From positions 1 through 16,052 of the forward strand of contig JAKQOH010000176.1 in NCBI GenBank assembly GCA_029565415.1: a stretch of 16,052 nt of DNA. The letters run 5' to 3'. Both the position numbers and the translations under genes were made by a program. This DNA comes from Candidatus Rifleibacteriota bacterium. GTDB taxonomy: Bacteria > Riflebacteria > Ozemobacteria > Ozemobacterales > Ozemobacteraceae. Below are positions 15,106 through 16,052 of this stretch, piece by piece. The notes beneath the pieces are model-generated. The model had not been told where the DNA came from, did no database searches, and saw nothing but the letters and a program-made list of their open reading frames with translations. Numbering within the stretch: the first letter of the stretch is position 1; each line of letters begins with the position of its first letter.

Positions 15106-15670
15106 ACTTCTTGCCCGCCTCGTCGACACTCATTTTGATCAGCTCGGCATTGGCTTTGCCGTCTTCGTAGGCTTCGCGGAACCGGGGATCCTTCTGGAGG
15201 GTCTCCATGCTTTTGAGCATCTGGTTCATCGCTTCCTTGCGCCGTCCGGCATCGTTCATGCGATGATAGATCATCGCTTTCAGGTAACTGGTGCGCATGG
15301 TGACGTTCGGGTCCGCCGCGTTTTCCGCCTGGATGCGCTCGGCAACCCGCAGAGCACCCTCGAAGTTGCTTCCCCGGAGCATGCCTGAAACCCGCTCGAG
15401 TTCGGCGTTGATCTTCTCCTCCCGGAGACGGGCCGTTCTCTCGGATGCGGGTTCCGCAGAAGAAAAGCGTTCAGGGGCCGTTCCGGCCGGGGACCGCTGC
15501 GAGGGTTTCCGGACCTGGCCCGCGTCCGGGGTTGTGGCGGTTTCGGACGCGGCCTTGGGCGCGGGAGACGTGCGACATCCGGCCGTGCCCGAGAGAAGGC
15601 ACAGCCAGACACATCCCAGGGCTGCCAGAGCCAGGGACGGCACGGCAGCGAGTCGTGACGGAACGCGCAT
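15092..15670 (-). CDS. Small TPR-like lipoprotein
   Basis: The 192-residue product has a lipoprotein signal peptide (MRVPSRLAAVPSLALAALGC, core to residue 27) with a probable lipidated Cys32 in GTAGC; Thr at -3 is atypical. A Ser/Thr/Pro/Ala-rich linker spans about 34-78. A helical region (about 82-180), with helix pairs such as EGALRVAERIQAENAA and the following KAMIYHRMND, fits one or two TPR units. It is first in the pseudopilin operon, so it may help assemble or anchor the filament, like pilotin- or PilF-type lipoproteins; this is an inference from position. The frame is open far upstream, but that part is antisense to the divergent gene and spans the promoter. The ATG at 15668-15670 fits the signal peptide. 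Confidence 0.8.
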   Translation of the reverse strand: MRVPSRLAAVPSLALAALGCVWLCLLSGTAGCRTSPAPKAASETATTPDAGQVRKPSQRSPAGTAPERFSSAEPASERTARLREEKINAELERVSGMLRGSNFEGALRVAERIQAENAADPNVTMRTSYLKAMIYHRMNDAGRRKEAMNQMLKSMETLQKDPRFREAYEDGKANAELIKMSVDEAGKKYGAN

Positions 15671-15680
15671 GTATCTTCCG

Positions 15681-15709
15681 AATGTACCCCAAGAAGTCTG
15701 CGAAGTCAA
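15681..15709 (-). promoter_or_regulatory. Promoter of the pseudopilin operon
   Basis: On the minus strand TTGACT (15704-15709), a 17-nt spacer and TACATT (15681-15686) resemble a sigma70 promoter. The predicted start near 15674 leaves only about 4 nt before the ATG at 15670. Confidence 0.5.
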
Positions 15710-15717
15710 TGCAGTCA

Positions 15718-15730
15718 GCCTTGACAAGGC
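15718..15730. promoter_or_regulatory. Palindrome over the -35 box, possible operator
   Basis: GCCTTGACAAGGC is a perfect inverted repeat (6 + 1 + 6). It covers the plus-strand -35 box TTGACA and begins 8 nt from the divergent -35 box. A dimeric regulator could bind here and affect both promoters. A chance overlap is possible because TTGACA is itself half of it. Confidence 0.4.
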
Positions 15731-15750
15731 TTCTCCCCTCTGGATATCAT
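15721..15750 (+). promoter_or_regulatory. Promoter of the right-edge gene
   Basis: TTGACA (15721-15726), an 18-nt spacer and TATCAT (15745-15750) closely match sigma70 consensus and share the -10 of the bamA promoter. The predicted start, 15757-15758, coincides with the A of the ATG. Confidence 0.65.
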
Positions 15751-15757
15751 TCCCGCC

Positions 15758-16052
15758 ATGAATACGCTTTCCATGCTTCGGGCTCTTGCCCGTCCGTTCC
15801 GTCACACCACCGTTGCGGTTGTCGCCGTCGCCCTGCTCGTGACCGGCATCGCCCTTCCCGTGTCCGCCAAGGACAAGAAGCAGAACGACGCAGGTCAGCC
15901 CGATTCGCGTCGGTTCTTCTCGTTCGACGACGCCCCCTACTACACCTCGCCCGACAAGCGCGTCGGCGTGAAACTTCTCGTCGATTCGGCGAAAGTCGGC
16001 CCCACCCTGGCCGCACTCCAGCACCTGACCATGCTGCCGACGGCCCACATCA
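15758..16052 (+). CDS. Exported protein of unknown function, cut by window end
   Basis: An open frame runs from ATG 15758-15760 to the window end without a stop: 98 complete codons. The product begins MNTLSMLRALARPFRHTT. A hydrophobic stretch (about 18-33) and a likely signal-peptidase site near VSA-KDKK (residue 37) follow. The mature part starts highly charged and continues RRFFSFDDAPYYTSPDKRVG, then KLLVDSAKVGPTLAALQH. I do not recognise the family. The ATG has no Shine-Dalgarno, and the promoter places transcription at the start codon, so the mRNA may be leaderless. An in-frame ATG at 15773-15775 is a less likely start. It is divergent from the pseudopilin operon. Confidence 0.7.
   Translation, partial: MNTLSMLRALARPFRHTTVAVVAVALLVTGIALPVSAKDKKQNDAGQPDSRRFFSFDDAPYYTSPDKRVGVKLLVDSAKVGPTLAALQHLTMLPTAHI

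Noticed and set aside
12517..15138. 873-codon open frame on the plus strand
   Set aside because: It runs antisense to the GspK-like gene. The translation is rich in Asp, Arg, Val, His and Gly with no domain, and the opposite strand has a signal-anchor protein and overlapping operon partners. High GC at third positions keeps the antisense frame open.
15695..15716. AGTC repeated three times at 9-nt spacing
   Set aside because: Only four bases are shared per unit; this is likely by chance and partly explained by the -35 box.
15671..16048. Upstream extension of the small lipoprotein to 318 residues
   Set aside because: The extension is antisense to the divergent exported protein and spans both promoters. 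The signal peptide begins only at 15670.

Overview
The window is GC-rich DNA from a diderm (Gram-negative-type) bacterium. It encodes lipid A enzymes (LpxA, LpxC, LpxD), the outer-membrane insertase BamA, the periplasmic chaperone Skp and two or more lipoproteins. The LpxC-FabZ fusion, a BamA with only three POTRA domains, an unusual DnaB-type helicase and a stand-alone set of pseudopilins argue against a standard proteobacterium. A little-cultivated diderm lineage, for example Riflebacteria/Ozemobacteria-like, is my guess. It is an inference only; no marker here fixes the phylum.

Left block (about 117-7182, minus strand): an envelope-biogenesis cluster in the order bamA, skp, [GC-rich hairpin with T-run], lpxD, a small exported probable beta-barrel protein, lpxC::fabZ, lpxA, [intrinsic terminator], comF. 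The order bamA-skp-lpxD-fabZ-lpxA matches the classical enterobacterial cluster, but here FabZ is fused behind LpxC and an unrecognised outer-membrane-like protein sits between lpxD and lpxC. A good sigma70-type promoter (TTGACA-17-TATCAT) drives bamA. The hairpin between skp and lpxD could let the cell make more BamA/Skp than lipid A enzymes.

Middle block (7183-11406, plus strand): a divergent intergenic region carries a second promoter. It is followed by a 707-residue protein with an N-terminal zinc ribbon, a long Pro/Ala-rich linker and a complete DnaB-type helicase (N-domain plus RecA-like motor). A 620-residue helical lipoprotein follows 32 nt downstream.

Right block (11470-15670, minus strand): a tightly packed operon of a small TPR-like lipoprotein, an 844-residue GspK/PilX-like protein, a GspI-like pseudopilin and a GspJ-like pseudopilin. 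All four overlap or abut. The last three correspond to the I-J-K tip complex of a type II secretion/type IV pilus filament, here without the major pilin, ATPase or secretin nearby.

Right edge (15671-16052): a compact divergent promoter region with a 13-bp palindrome over one -35 box. Both transcripts appear leaderless or nearly so. The plus-strand gene encodes an exported protein cut by the window end. I found no rRNA, tRNA, CRISPR or mobile elements. No stretch over 300 bp lacks a gene.
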